DNA of 64,000 bases. Source: Conchocele bisecta (Eukaryota > Mollusca > Bivalvia > Lucinida > Thyasiridae). Of the stretch, positions 1-10,198 are shown piece by piece. A program made the translations under genes and the position numbers. The notes below the pieces were generated by a model. It ran no database searches and was not told the DNA's origin. It saw only the letters and a program-made list of their open reading frames with translations. The stretch lies in contig CM055266.1 of assembly GCA_029237695.1 (NCBI GenBank), positions 9,565,805 to 9,629,804 of the forward strand, in the 5' to 3' direction. Every line of letters begins with the position of its first letter. Positions within the stretch are counted from its first letter, which is position 1.

Positions 1-630
1 CTGAGGACAATACTATAAGTTAACGCAAATTTGTGTTTATGAGAGTGAATATATCCGAAAACCTGTACTTGGAGCCAATAATTTGACTGAGCTATCAGTA
101 GTTTGACGTAAGAGAGTTTGGGGTAACGAGTGTAGACTGTATAAGGTTTAACAACACTAAAGCATCAGTATTCATGCGCGGTGTAGTCAAAAGTAGTGCG
201 GTAAATAAAATAATCCAGTTGTTTTATGCCATCTATAGACATTCTTTGCTTGCAGACATTGGTCAATTGATACTAATCTATTTCACAGGCATGTTGATGT
301 ACCAGTTACATAATTTTCAAGCATATGTATGGAGCTTATTTTGTAATTCGGAATATGTTTGTCACGGGAGGTGGTTTCAATTCCAGCCACTGACTTTTGG
401 GCCACCACCAGGGTGGTCACAGGAGATTGAATTTATCTTTCTTAACAATAACTAAACCTATATTTTAATTAGTGAATATCCAGAGCAGAATGGGTGCGGG
501 TCATGGGAAAATAGGTTGCACAACATCCATATGAAAAATGAGTCGCAGAGAATAGCCAAATGTGTAGTAAATGGTTAGGTTATAAGAAAATCAATGATGG
601 TGGCGCCACATTTCCTTACTTTCTGAGCTA
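1..630. other. AT-rich stretch, no feature recognised
   Basis: I see no exon, repeat family or conserved protein here. A 93-codon open frame (174-455, +) has no recognisable domain. If the TMCC gene continues, this is intron sequence downstream of its exon at 1282-1361. Confidence 0.5.
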
Positions 631-978
631 ACATTTCAGGGGGCCGTTTCACTGAACTTCGTACAACTAAAATGTTTGTAAGTGCAAAATTATGATAGTC
701 TGTAAATATCACATTAACAATGTTTCTTGTAAACAATTGATGGATTTACATTTATTGAGCATAGGCTCAATAGGAGAAGAATTCACATAAGCTTTTATAA
801 AGCTTGTTTTCTAATCCTATTATCACTTGTCTTGTGTATATGTAACCTGCTATATACGAAATAAAATGTTGTTTCAACTAAATGTAAATCCATCAATTGA
901 AATTTCCAGACGATCATAAATTTGCACTTACGAACATTTTAGTCGTACAAAGTTTCGTGAAACGGGCCCCTGAAATGT
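631..978. mobile_element. MITE family F, copy 1
   Basis: Palindromic element. The outer arms read ACATTTCAGGGGGCC and, inverted, GGGCCCCTGAAATGT. Inside are the family F signatures ACTAAAATGTTTGTAAGTGC, ATGGATTTACATTTATTGAG and the inverted TTTAGTCGTACAAAG. The same family recurs at 15253, 39738 and 43912. Confidence 0.75.
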
Positions 979-1052
979 GAAATATCAAACTAACTTCACA
1001 CTCCAGCAATGGGTCTGTTTGATCGACTTTGAACAGGAAATACAGCGCGTAA

Positions 1053-1260
1053 CCATTACAACACTACAGACCTCTATCATAATGTTAACAGTGTAGATCC
1101 AGGTGATTCGGCTCGTAACGAACTGTCTCATCTAGACCTGCACCATTTGTGGATATTTTCTTATTTCTACAAAACCATAAACACCGCCATCTAAATACCC
1201 ATTTGTAATGAATGGTATAAAATAAACCGGGAGTGTCTATTCCAGTTACTTCGGGGAGAG
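1053..1260 (+). mobile_element. MITE family C variant, diverged
   Basis: The left end resembles the copy at 40895 (ACAGACCTCTATCATAATG). The core is a degraded GGCTCGTAACGAACTG palindrome between GTGTAGATCC and ACCTGCACC, and the right end has TTCCAGTTACTTCGGGG. It ends about 20 bp from the minus-strand 5' splice site of the exon at 1282-1361. Confidence 0.55.
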
Positions 1261-1281
1261 AGAGTTGACAATGATACTTAC

Positions 1282-1361
1282 TCAATGAGTTGATATTGTC
1301 GGCACTACCGAACTTGTTCTTGATCAGATGGGCGAATTCCCGAGGCTTTGATACGATAGTT
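1282..1361 (-). CDS. TMCC: TMCC-family gene, exon encoding the KNKFGSADNI segment
   Basis: Exon of 80 bp, read right to left. The acceptor TTTTGCAG lies just above 1361, and the donor A|GTAAGT occupies 1281-1276. Its first base completes a Glu codon begun in the exon at 2426-2458. The 26 full codons read TIVSKPREFAHLIKNKFGSADNINSL, and one base is left over. Vertebrate TMCC proteins carry a closely similar stretch (KPREIASLIRNKFGSADNI), so the family assignment is strong. In the family this segment follows the first coiled coil and precedes a variable linker, a second coiled coil and two C-terminal membrane helices. None of those later parts is visible to the left, so the gene should continue beyond the window edge. 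TMCC proteins sit in the endoplasmic reticulum membrane; human TMCC1 acts at ER-endosome contacts. Confidence 0.93.
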
Positions 1362-1384
1362 CTGCAAAAGTCAGTTGATTTATG

Positions 1385-1500
1385 GAATGGATGGAATGGT
1401 GCTTAATGGCCCACCAACGCAAAAGAGTATCATTTAGGGCAAAGCAATGTAGATTAAGAATACAAATAATAGTAAAATAGTATGTTAGATGTGGTAGGCA
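1385..1500. repeat. Fragment of dispersed pogo-like repeat
   Basis: Shares GGAATGGTGCTTAA, GAGTAT-ATTTAGGGC and GTAAAATAGTATGTTAGATG with the interior of the TA-flanked element at 24157-24385. No terminal repeats are seen here. Confidence 0.5.
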
Positions 1501-1765
1501 ACCAGATGATTAGGGACACAATATTAATATGAGCAACATATATGATAAAACTATAGAAATGAGAAACATGTGTACAATGATAAAAATCAGATCTTCTAAT
1601 ACAAGCTGGTTTCATGGAGAAAGCTAAGCAAACCTTCAATAATTCCGCAAGTGAAGTAACATTGAAGTGTTTGCGTTGAATATCAGCAAAGTCGATACAG
1701 TCCATGAATGGAACTTTATATGTTCATTCTACAAGGCCATAGACAGACAAGTACAACGGGTTTAA

Positions 1766-1850
1766 CCCTTACAATGCTGAATATTTTATGACTTCAATTT
1801 TTCATAATGCAAACATGGTTTGGCAGCACTTCAGAATCATTTCCATTGGA
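1766..1850 (+). mobile_element. MITE family A, left half only
   Basis: Starts directly after TTAA (1762-1765) with CCCTTACAATGCTGAA. It continues through the family A inner arm (CATGGTTTGGCAGCACTTC) to the centre TTTCCATTGGAAA, where it breaks into a different repeat. The right half is absent. Confidence 0.65.
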
Positions 1851-2212
1851 AATACCCAATTAAAATTGCCAAAAAACCCAATTGAAATCAGTAGTGAGTA
1901 TCAAAAAGCAATAATAAATTGTGGTACCTTTATCATGCTGCAGAAAACAATAAACCGACCACAAATATAGCATGTTTTTATTATTTTTCCATGAAAACAG
2001 ATCTTGGCATTTCATTACAATTGTCTCCTAGTAGACAATTCTAATGAAATGCCAAGGCATGTTTTCATTTCGATATTCAACGATTGCTGTCCGTTGATGT
2101 GTAAACAGTAGTGTGATTTTATTTTACACAATTAAAATTTTCAAATACCCAATTGCTTCAGAAATGATGGAGTGACAATACTCAATTACTAATTCCATAT
2201 ATGGAGCCCTGG
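1851..2212 (+). repeat. Dispersed repeat related to the element at 49838
   Basis: Matches 49870-50178 along its length (CCCAATTGAAATCAG, AGTGAGTATCAAAAAGCAAT, GATGTGTAAACA, CTTCAGAAATGATGGAGTG, ending ATCTGGAGCCCTG). It replaces the missing half of the family A element to its left. The middle contains a degraded palindrome (ATTTCATTACAATTGTC with its inverse). Confidence 0.6.
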
Positions 2213-2425
2213 TTTGCAATTCATTACCGCCACAATCGGGCGATATTTATTGAGATACTCAATTGTGAGTCACTGAATTAGTACTGAACCGACCTCTCGC
2301 TTGCTCAGCACTGTCCGATTTTAGTCGTAACAAGTACCGTATTATAAAGAGATATTTAAATTTATATCTTTGTGAAGAATAAGTGAAAGACAAACGCCGT
2401 GGCGCCTGCAGAAAACAATACTCAC

Positions 2426-2458
2426 TCTTTGGCACCTTTGATATTCCCGACGACACCC
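2426..2458 (-). CDS. TMCC: TMCC-family gene, 33-bp microexon
   Basis: Very short exon. The acceptor CTGTTTCAG ends at 2459 and the donor GA|GTGAGT occupies 2425-2420. The first base completes the Lys codon left open (AA) by the exon at 16587-16806. Ten codons read GVVGNIKGAK, and the last two bases (GA) join the A of the next exon to give Glu. Phases match on both sides, so the joined protein reads ...MGQGIK-GVVGNIKGAKE-TIVSKPREF.... Vertebrate TMCC proteins have a longer segment here containing GVVDSVKGG. It is possible that one more small exon lies between this one and 16587 and that I missed it, but direct joining is in frame. Confidence 0.82.
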
Positions 2459-2993
2459 CTGAAACAGAGAGACAATATGATTAGTGAAAAATAGAAAAAA
2501 ATAGACCGCCAAAGTGCAAATGAAAACATGGGATGACCTGGTGTAATATGTGCTACACTTATTTTTGAAAGCATGACACGTGAATATCTGTTTTGAATAT
2601 TGTAATATAAAGAGGATATTCTTATTTTTGCAACGAATATGAAAATATGAATATTCTATTTATTATATACCGCTCCATGGAAATTAGCAGTTTTTTAGAC
2701 TGTATACGGTAATAAATGTGTATTTGCAGCCTATTTACAGTCCGGCACTGCAGATGCGCATTATGAATATAGATAGCGGAAGTATTTTCACAGGAAGTTG
2801 TTTATTTCATCAATGAGAACATATGACTTATTTACATCGTATAACTATGTATTTCATGGGTAGGTATATAATAAATTGGAATATACATATTTATTGTTTG
2901 CCCCAGTTTCTCGACCAATGGAATCACAGCCTTTCGTCTCAATTAATCGCATATTGCGACGCTTTCATCAATATACATTAACTTAACCATTAA

Positions 2994-3680
2994 AGGTACA
3001 TGCCCACGCAGCAGGTTACACTGTACTACTACTTTTCATTTTCTGTCATGCCTTATATGAGCCATTTGTCTACCCACTAACGAGTTATTTTTAATTACGG
3101 CGTGTGTTAATTGGTGTTAAATCGCATTTTATATGCCGTGACCAGAAAGGGTGTTTTCCGACCTCGTGCTATTTTTACCAATACGCGTCACGTGACACGG
3201 TCAATCATATCACATCTTTGACATACGCAGTGAAGTATCGGAAGTTGAGAAGAAAAATCTCTGTTCGAGTGCAAATCTAAATCTCCACGTAACTCTTTCC
3301 ATTTGGTGATCCGGTCGCCAATATTAACCACTCTCTCTCTCTGTACTGCCTGTCCCTTAGACATTTCGCTTTTTTTTTGGCCGACGCCGTTTCATACAAT
3401 TTCCGTCCTGGACGTTTCGACATATTGGGAAGCCTACTGGCGCGCGTAGTATACTGTGCATGCGCACCGCAAGCCGTGATGTGAAAGTCGTCGTCCCCGC
3501 ACATTATCAAAATAGACTGTTACCGCCGCGCGTCGCTAACAGTAAATTGATAATTAATAAATGATTATATTTGTATAGCGGGCACTCGTAATTTTTAGAA
3601 CTGGTGGAATAATGACAGAATTATACACTTATTTAATTCCTATAAAGAACATTTTGTGCCTACTGCGTGGGCATGTACCT
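2994..3680. mobile_element. TTAA-flanked element with CpG-rich interior
   Basis: Termini AGGTACATGCCCACGCAG and, inverted, CTGCGTGGGCATGTACCT are flanked by TTAA at 2990-2993 and 3681-3684 (687 bp between). The interior is markedly richer in CpG than its surroundings (about 3120-3540). It holds a 77-codon minus-strand open frame (3277-3510) with a basic stretch SKRPGRKLYETASAKKKAKC. I do not recognise that protein; it could be a captured or remnant coding fragment. The TTAA target could mean piggyBac or Kolobok; the short form and lack of a transposase make it non-autonomous. Confidence 0.7.
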
Positions 3681-3684
3681 TTAA

Positions 3685-4288
3685 ATGTTGCAATACGTTG
3701 TTATATTTGGAAACAGATGCCCCGCCTTGTTGACGTAATTGCCTGTGACGCAAACCATGTCGCCGCGTGCACATGACCGAGGTAAGAATAATTTCATCTC
3801 TGACCAGCGTTGATCCTGATCCACGTGCATACGTATGCAGCCTGACAGCATCACTTTGTTCTCTTGAACATTGAAGAACATGACGAGACTTGGTTACTTG
3901 TCATGTGGCCGAGCTTTGTCAGAATTTTGAGATACACGATGTGCTATAAAGTATACAACAGTACTACACGTCACTTTTGTCACCGTGTTCAATATTATAA
4001 ATTATAACACACACACAAATGCCCCTGGTGGCAGATTGAAGAAACTCCGGCAACTTCATAACTGGACTTCAGTAATAATCTTACTACTTGTACAATGCGC
4101 AATAACCCAATTCAACTGCCAGGTAACAAAAGAGCCAAAGATAAAAACGTACCGGAGGGCCAAACCAGGCAAATCATGATTCCTATAAGGAGGAACCCCT
4201 ACCGTTAATTTAAACGGACACACAGTCTAAACACTATATGATTCCCAGCTCTACCGACACCGGGGACATAAAATTGCTTTTATTCTTA
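3685..4288. other. Stretch without recognised features
   Basis: Intron of the minus-strand TMCC gene. A fragment near 4210-4270 (ACACAGTCTAAACAC, CTCTACCGACACCGG) resembles sequence beside the repeats at 12740 and 14571, so part of it is probably old repeat. Confidence 0.4.
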
Positions 4289-4396
4289 TTACTGAGATGG
4301 TTCAAATGAGTGGTAATAACATATTTTCATTGAGAAATTAAGAAAATAGTATTGGTAAATTTTTATACCTGCGAGTCAGTATCACACAGGAGATGG
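4289..4396 (+). mobile_element. MITE family D, right half
   Basis: Starts at the palindrome centre (GAGATGGTTCAAATGAGTGG), continues through TAATAACATATTTTCATTGAG and ends GGAGATGGG against TTAA (4397-4400). The left arm is missing. Confidence 0.65.
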
Positions 4397-4453
4397 GTTA
4401 ATATTTTAAGTATACAAGCTGCCAACTATTCTGAACATACATGTACGAGTTAA

Positions 4454-4692
4454 CCCTTTGAACCCGAAAGCCCGCTATAGTGGTTTATGCAAAAATTGCA
4501 GATCCAGATGAGCCGGCTCGTGACGAGCCGTCTCATCAGGATCTGCACTTTTTGAAAGTAACTTTCATATATTTGAGAACAAAAACACCCCCTTTTCATA
4601 AATGGACTAGTCTGAAAACCATTCTGTGACGGTTAGATTTGTTGCGAAATTAACATATCAAAATCCATTCCAGTCACTCAGTGGTGAAAGGG
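4454..4692 (+). mobile_element. MITE family C, copy
   Basis: Begins CCCTTTGAACCCGAA after TTAA (4450-4453) and ends GGTGAAAGGG against TTAC. The core palindrome is GGCTCGTGACGAGCC flanked by GATCCAGATGAGC and TCATCAGGATCTGC. A diverged remnant of the same family lies at about 4903-5000. Confidence 0.85.
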
Positions 4693-5059
4693 TTACGTTG
4701 CAAAACACGTTTAATTCGTGTCCGTATTCTCCTAGATTACAATCAAGCAAACACGAAACTATTCAGAGCCATGAATTTAAGACATGATGACAAGACATCA
4801 CTCGTACTTTCAAGCAGTGCATACAGCAGACAGGTCAACTAAATGGTCACCTAGATATTACATAGTATGGTTGGGAGACGTGTTGTACAGTGAGCAACTT
4901 GACCCTTTCAACCCGAAATAACTGCCATGGACTGCAATTTTAGGACCAATCTAATCATCACAAAATGATTTTCCAACTAGTCAATTTATAGAAGGTAGGA
5001 CAGGTTTTTTTTTTAAAAAGAAAAAAATTAATCGCTACAAATGGCTCATTACGATATAA

Positions 5060-6110
5060 AGCACTAGAAATGTGGCCTGTCGACACACGAATGCCGCCGC
5101 TGCCAAGCAATGGGTGTGTGAAATATCAAGCAGATCCATGCAAGGAAAGCGACAAAAGACATTTACCCGAGTTTCAAACACACCAAGTATGTGACCTTGA
5201 CCCTGGGCTTAACGGGGGCGGGACGATCGTGGATTTTTCACAAGGCGGTAGAGGACCATTAGAGTAATGCGTGTGTGAAATATAAACTGGATCCGTGCAA
5301 GGAAACTTATAAGAAAATTACAAGACATTTACCGGAGTGTTAAAGTTTTGAATGCACCAAGTAGTATGTGACATTGATCCCGAGCTTAGCGGGGACAGGA
5401 TGATCATGGATTTGTCACAGGGCGGTAGAGAACCATTAAATCAATGTGTGTGTGAAATAACAAGCAGATGAGTGCAAGGAAACAGAAATTATAAGACATT
5501 TACCCAAGCGTTAAGGTTTCAAATGCACCAAGTATGTGACCTTGACCCTGGGCTTAGCAGGAGCTGGACGATCGTCGATTTGTCTGAGGGAGGACCATCA
5601 GAGCAATGCGTGTGTGAAATATCAAGCAGATCCGTGTAATGCAACAGAAATTATAAGACATTTACCCGAGCGTTAAGGTTTCGAAAAAAGTGAATGTATT
5701 TAACATCCCAACAAACAGCTAAGGTCATATAGAGACTGGACCACAGTTTAAAGTCTCATCCGACAGACCAGTGGGATGGAAATACTACTTTTCAATAAGT
5801 ATTTTTGATGGCCTAGGCGAGGTTTGAACCCACAACCTCTGGATTGGAAGTCAGGTGTTCTGACCCCTAGGCCACATTCTGTCTCTGTTAAGGTTTCGAA
5901 CGCACCAAGTATGTGACCTTGACCCTGGACGTAATGGGGGCGGGACGATCGTGGATTTGTCACAGGGTGGTAGAGGACCATTAAATCAATGCATGTGTGA
6001 AATATCAAGCAGATGAGTGCAAGACATTTACCAGAGTGTTAAGGTTTCAGGACACACGGATGCAGGTAACACTATATGCCCCCCTCACCATTCGGTGGCA
6101 GGGGCGTAAT
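5060..6110. repeat. Tandem repeat of about 170-180 bp units
   Basis: About five imperfect units, each with TGTGTGAAATATCAAGCAG, ATAAGACATTTACCCGAG, CACCAAGTATGTGACC and GGACGATCGTGGATTTGTC. The block is bounded by GTGGCCTGTCGACACACGAA on the left and a GGCAGGGGCGTAAT end on the right. The fourth unit is split by the SINE at 5686-5886. A diverged single unit lies at about 20705-20935. Confidence 0.8.
5686..5886 (-). mobile_element. tRNA-derived SINE with 14-bp target duplication
   Basis: Flanked on both sides by GTTAAGGTTTCGAA (5672-5685 and 5887-5900). On the minus strand it starts with a tRNA-like head: an A-box-like TGGCCTAGGGGTC, an anticodon-loop-like CTTCCAATC and a B box GGGTTCAAACCTC. 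A body (CCATCCCACTGGTCTGT, GATGAGACTTTAAAC, ATGACCTTAGCTGTT, GGGATGTTAAA) follows, ending in a short A/T tail on the + strand left edge. The body wording resembles central-domain SINEs of the Nin type as I remember them; that label needs a search. Other copies are at 37611 and 50221. Confidence 0.9.
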
Positions 6111-6270
6111 CAAATATGGTACTACTTCTTGGATGGCAGTCGTACACTGGCCTCCATTCAATCATTAACACAGTGATTATCACAGATTCAAAACTTTTTT
6201 ATTTAAGTATTTACTTTAAGTGACCAACTGCATAACTTTCTGAGCATGCACTCAAAATATGAACTCATTT

Positions 6271-6490
6271 GAGACACGCCATGCAATTTTGTATCGTCAG
6301 ACATCTGCTTAATTTCAATAAATTAGTAATAAGTTGACAAAATTTTCACAGTACAGTCATGCGGAATATAATTCCGCATGTACCCTGTCATTTGTCAACT
6401 TTTGACGGCATTTATGGAAATTATTGTAAATTTTGTAAACATATGAAATTACGCAGATGTCCGAAGGTACAAAATCAAATGGCGTGTCTC
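6271..6490. mobile_element. MITE family G, complete copy
   Basis: Terminal repeats GAGACACGCCATGCAATTTT and, inverted, AAATGGCGTGTCTC. The centre is the palindrome ATGCGGAATATAATTCCGCAT, flanked by inverted TGACAAAATTTTC and TTTGTCAACTTTTGACG. Flanking ATTT on both sides may be the target duplication. Confidence 0.85.
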
Positions 6491-6703
6491 ATTTCATTCC
6501 AATGACTGGTTGATTGATTGATTGTGGATTTATGTATGTACAAGAGGCAGGTCATAAACAGAGGTATTTAGACTTTGAATAATGTTCTACAGATCAGTCT
6601 TACAAATAAGTTGCCGATCTTAGAAAATCACGAGTAACTTCCCTTAGAACAACTTCCTTGACGTTAGAATTGACGGAATTTCTGTTTACATTGCTTAGTT
6701 TAA

Positions 6704-6847
6704 CTCTTTGCATGCTGGGAAACTTGTGGGCTATAAATAGTTCAAAACTAGCGGACAAAAATTAATCATGTTTTCTTGTATGAGACTCCCCGTAAATATC
6801 ATGAATATGTCTTTTGGAGGATATTTTCGCTGCTAGCATGCAAAGAG
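6704..6847 (+). mobile_element. MITE family B, deleted centre
   Basis: CTCTTTGCATGCTGGGAAAC follows TTAA (6700-6703), and GCTAGCATGCAAAGAG precedes TTAA (6848-6851). The central palindrome present in full copies such as 46496 is deleted; 144 bp remain. Confidence 0.9.
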
Positions 6848-6944
6848 TTAAACTAGACAGTATGTTTGTAAAACATGGATTTGCCCCCTTGGTATACTTG
6901 ACTGTAAAAATGGCTAAGTGTTCAGCGACCTTGCGACGGTAAAA

Positions 6945-7345
6945 AATAGGTGACGGTCAAGCTATGGTGGCACGTGTGTGTGACAAATGTTCAGGTGATT
7001 CAAGTGTCCAAGTATCGAAGCAATCCTTCGCGTAATATTGAAGATATTACATGTTGGAGAAACTCTTACAAACTTTTAGTCGCAACAAAAAAGTGTTTCA
7101 GTGACATTTTGAAGGTGACAAAGGTCAAGGTCATGTTAATGGTGGCGCGAGTGCGTGACAAATGTTCAGGTGATTCAAGGGTCCAAGTATCGAAGCAATC
7201 CTTCGCATAATATTGGAGATATTACATGTTGGAGAAAGTTGGAGAAACTTTTTGACGTAAATGTACACAGACGACGTACGGAACCTCAAGAGCAACGCAA
7301 TATTCCCCCCCCCCCCCCTTGCTATCGCATAGGGGGCATAACTAG
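6945..7345 (+). repeat. Two-unit direct repeat with poly-C tail region
   Basis: Two copies (about 6945-7065 and 7120-7250) of a unit containing GTGCGTGACAAATGTTCAGG, GTCCAAGTATCGAAGCAATC and AATATTGGAGATATTACATG. A GTACGGAACCTCAAGAGCAA segment and a C-run before a GGGGGCATAACTAG end follow. The end segment recurs at 17640-17735. Confidence 0.65.
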
Positions 7346-7477
7346 CAACGTGTTATTGTGAAATCGACAAACTCCACCAATTCTAGCGCCGATGATGCCC
7401 TGAAAGATGTCCTAAGGGAAACATAAGCAAAAGCTGCAACAGTGACAAGTTTGTTTTAAGAATGTGATGTATGTTAA

Positions 7478-7719
7478 CCCTTAGACCGCAATCTTATTTG
7501 TTTTGTCGTCTGCTGTTTATTTTCTATTTTCCATTTTTATCATCAAAAACATGCTTTGACAGCACTTTAGAATAATTTACAACATGCTCTGACAGCACTT
7601 CAGAATCATTTCCATTGGAAATGATTCTGAAGTGCTGTCGAACCATGTTTTTATTGAGAAATAAGGCAAGATATAAAAGCAACAGCAGACGACAATTATT
7701 GTGAGTAACGGTCTGAGGG
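7478..7719 (+). mobile_element. MITE family A, TTAA on both sides
   Basis: Runs from CCCTTAGACCGCAATC to CGGTCTGAGGG, flanked by TTAA at 7474-7477 and 7720-7723. Inner arms TCGTCTGCTGTT and AACAGCAGACGACAA enclose a partly duplicated palindrome around TTTCCATTGGAAATG. Confidence 0.92.
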
Positions 7720-8160
7720 TTAAGAATGTTGTGTTACACAGGCAGGAACAGACAATTGCCAATGGTCACTAGTTTGAGGCTAAGCAACAATATTGGTACT
7801 TTATTGTTTGAAGCCAAGAGCATTTTACTGTTACGAGCCCTCATTTTATATAAGCAACATAAAACTTAACAAACTGCTAGAACTGCTAAAAAAGGTTAGC
7901 ACATGGAACTGGTTTAGATCTACCGGTATATAAACACAAACAGAAGAGTCATGAAACAGAACACAAGCATGCTGTTAGGTAAACTGATAACAACTGTTGA
8001 ATAGCACATCCAGAAGATAATAATATACGGTGTCATACATTTTATTTTCCAGAGAATAATTGGAAATAGATTGCTCTGTTAATGAATGTCTATTGAATAC
8101 TCCCACTGGGACGACACAAACTCAAAGTTTCTAAAACCTGATCATGGGTTTATCACTTAA

Positions 8161-8360
8161 AATGCTGAATTAAATTTTGTCGTCTGCTCTTTGCTTACTA
8201 TTTCCCATTTTTCTCATAAAAAAAACATGCTTTGACAGCACTTGAGAATCATTTCCAATGGAAATGATTCTAAAGTGCTGTCAAACCATGTTTTATTAAA
8301 CTAGACGACAAAATATAAAACAGCAGCACACGAAAATCTTTGTTTCCCGCATTCTAAGGG
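8161..8360 (+). mobile_element. MITE family A, TTAA on both sides
   Basis: Flanked by TTAA at 8157-8160 and 8361-8364. The left terminal CCCTT is eroded. The central palindrome (TTTCCAATGGAAATG) and the two arms with TCGTCTGCTC and CAGCAGCACACGA are intact. Confidence 0.85.
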
Positions 8361-8364
8361 TTAA

Positions 8365-8540
8365 TACTGCTGTGTGCTGGTTTTTTATGTTGTCTTATAT
8401 CTTTAGAAAAAAAATGTTTTGGCAGCACATGAGAATAGTCTCCACTGGAGACGATTCTCATGTGTCGTCAAAACATGCTTTTGTTGAAAATAATGGAAAA
8501 TAAAATGGAAACAACAGATGACAAAATTTAGAGTTGTAGA
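8365..8540 (+). mobile_element. MITE family A-like, degenerate
   Basis: The palindrome centre is CTCCACTGGAGACGATTCTC, as in the copy at 50287, with GGCAGCACATGAGAAT and ACAACAGATGACAAAA arms. The outer ends are not clear. It abuts the previous copy. Confidence 0.6.
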
Positions 8541-8649
8541 ATTATGTGGGTGCTGTAGATTTACAAAAGATTATTTCATGAATGGAGTTGACAGAAATTC
8601 ACGGTTAAAATATCAATTTCATGAAATTCTTGTCCTAATAATGTGTTAA

Positions 8650-8892
8650 TCCTTACACCGCTATCTTATTTTTTTTGTCGTCTGCTGTTTATTTTCTATT
8701 TTCCATTTTTATCATAAAAAAACATGCTTTGACAGCACTTTGGAATAATTTACAACATGCTCTGACAGCACTTCAGAATCATTTCCATTGGAAATGATTC
8801 TTAAGTGCTGTCAAACCATGTTTTTATTGAGAAATAAGGCAAGATATAAAAGCAACAGCAGACGACAATTGTTGCGAGTAGCGATCTAAGGG
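8650..8892 (+). mobile_element. MITE family A, near-full copy
   Basis: Starts TCCTTACACCGCTATC after TTAA (8646-8649) and ends GCGATCTAAGGG before TTGA. It shares with the copy at 7478 a duplicated AATAATTTACAACATGCT segment, so the two belong to one subfamily. Confidence 0.88.
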
Positions 8893-8989
8893 TTGAAATT
8901 ACAAGAATTTCACCTAATAACTTCCAGAATTATCTCCCTTCTCAAATCATGTATTCACCCCAATTTCAATTTCTAAAACAAGATATGGG

Positions 8990-9265
8990 TAAAAATGATG
9001 GAAGTACTCCTCAAAAACTTTAACACAAAATTAATTTGACCTTAACCTTGAGCATGGCTGGGCTATAGACAGACCAGTGGGATGGAAATACTATGTTAGT
9101 ATAGAATGAAAATATGGATGATGATAAATAAGTATATTAAGTTTCAAGGCAATCCGACTAACGGCAACAGAGATCGTAGATAGCCCAAACTTTAACACAA
9201 AACGCAGACGAACAGACAGACAGGGTAGCGACTTTTGAACCCGAATTTCTTATTGGGGTACATAA
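8990..9265 (+). repeat. Dispersed repeat family K
   Basis: Carries GAATGAAAATATGGATGATG, ACAAATAAG-ATATTAAGTTTC, CAATCCGACTAACGGCAAC, AACTTTAACACAAAACGCAG and GACAGGGTAGCGACTTTTG, ending at a TTTCTTATTGGGGTACATAA segment. The same order recurs at 11500, 16070, 31430, 44165 and 59110. A scrap of the SINE body (GACCAGTGGGATGGAAATAC) is embedded at 9070-9097. Confidence 0.6.
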
Positions 9266-9468
9266 TATATGCCGTACCAATTGTAAATCAAATCATCAGA
9301 AACTGCAAAAATGCACTGAAATTTCGTTAAAGTTATAGCGTATTATTTTTTTTCATTATTATCACTAATGATGTGATAAGGAAGACAAAGCCAGAGCTTC
9401 TCCCACCGTAATAGACCTAAATATTCAGACACAATTTATTCTAGGAAACACATACATGCAGGGCCATA

Positions 9469-9600
9469 GCCAGAGGTAAAAATCTACCGAGGCAAATCTT
9501 ATGAAACGTGTATCCAGTGGGAGCGAGTAGCGCGACCCGCATCATAAAAAAAATACGCACCATTTCTACCTCGGTTCGCCTCAACGTGGCTACGGCCCTG
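9469..9600. mobile_element. Small MITE with 5-bp target duplication
   Basis: Termini CAGGGCCATAGCCAGAGGTA and, inverted, CGTGGCTACGGCCCTG. The 132-bp body is flanked by ACATG at 9464-9468 and 9601-9605. Inner arms TCTACCGAGGC and TTTCTACCTCGG are also inverted. Confidence 0.8.
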
Positions 9601-9762
9601 ACATGTATAAATATCTGGTATCCCACAACAGTGTCCCAATGTTTCGGGTTACCATAATAACCCTAAATATTCGGACACCATTTGTTTTCCCAAAACAAAA
9701 AGTGTCCGAATACACTGTTATTGTGATAAGCAAGTACAACCACACTAAACGTAAAGCCTAAA

Positions 9763-9971
9763 CCCTTAGACCGTTATATTATTTTTTTTGTCGTCTGCTG
9801 TTTATTTTCTATTTTCCATTTTTATCATCAAAAACATGCTTTGACAGCACTTGAGAATCATTTCCATTGGAAATGATTCTGAAGTGCTGTCAAACCATGT
9901 TTTTATTGAGAAATATGGCAAGATATAAAAACAACAGCAGACAAAAATTGTTGTGAGTAGCGGTCTAAGGG
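9763..9971 (+). mobile_element. MITE family A, full copy
   Basis: Runs from CCCTTAGACCGTTAT to GCGGTCTAAGGG. The right flank is TTAA (9972-9975); the left flank is mutated to TAAA. The central palindrome around TTTCCATTGGAAATG is near perfect. Confidence 0.9.
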
Positions 9972-10021
9972 TTAAGACGCTCTTCTGTTGTGGGAAACCA
10001 TATAATAACATGTGTATAATT

Positions 10022-10198
10022 CAGTCAAACCTGTGAATAAAGGCCAGCCATGGAAGACACAAATCTGTCCTTTGTTCACAGGTGATCTTTGTTCGCAGGT
10101 TCATTTATGTAATAATTGAATAATTGGGAAAATAAAAGCGTATCTGCTATAGACACGTAATTGATATTCGGAGGTGGCCTTTAGCAAAGGTTCGACTG
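10022..10198. mobile_element. pogo-like MITE
   Basis: Inverted ends CAGTCAAACCTGTGAATAAA and CTTTAGCAAAGGTTCGACTG, with AGGCCA and GGTGGCC further in, suggest a 177-bp Tc1/mariner-pogo type element. The right flank is TA; the left flank is TT, so the duplication is not exact. Confidence 0.6.

Noticed and set aside
5820..5886. Possible tRNA gene on the minus strand
   Set aside because: The tRNA-like head belongs to a SINE with target duplications; the acceptor stem does not close.
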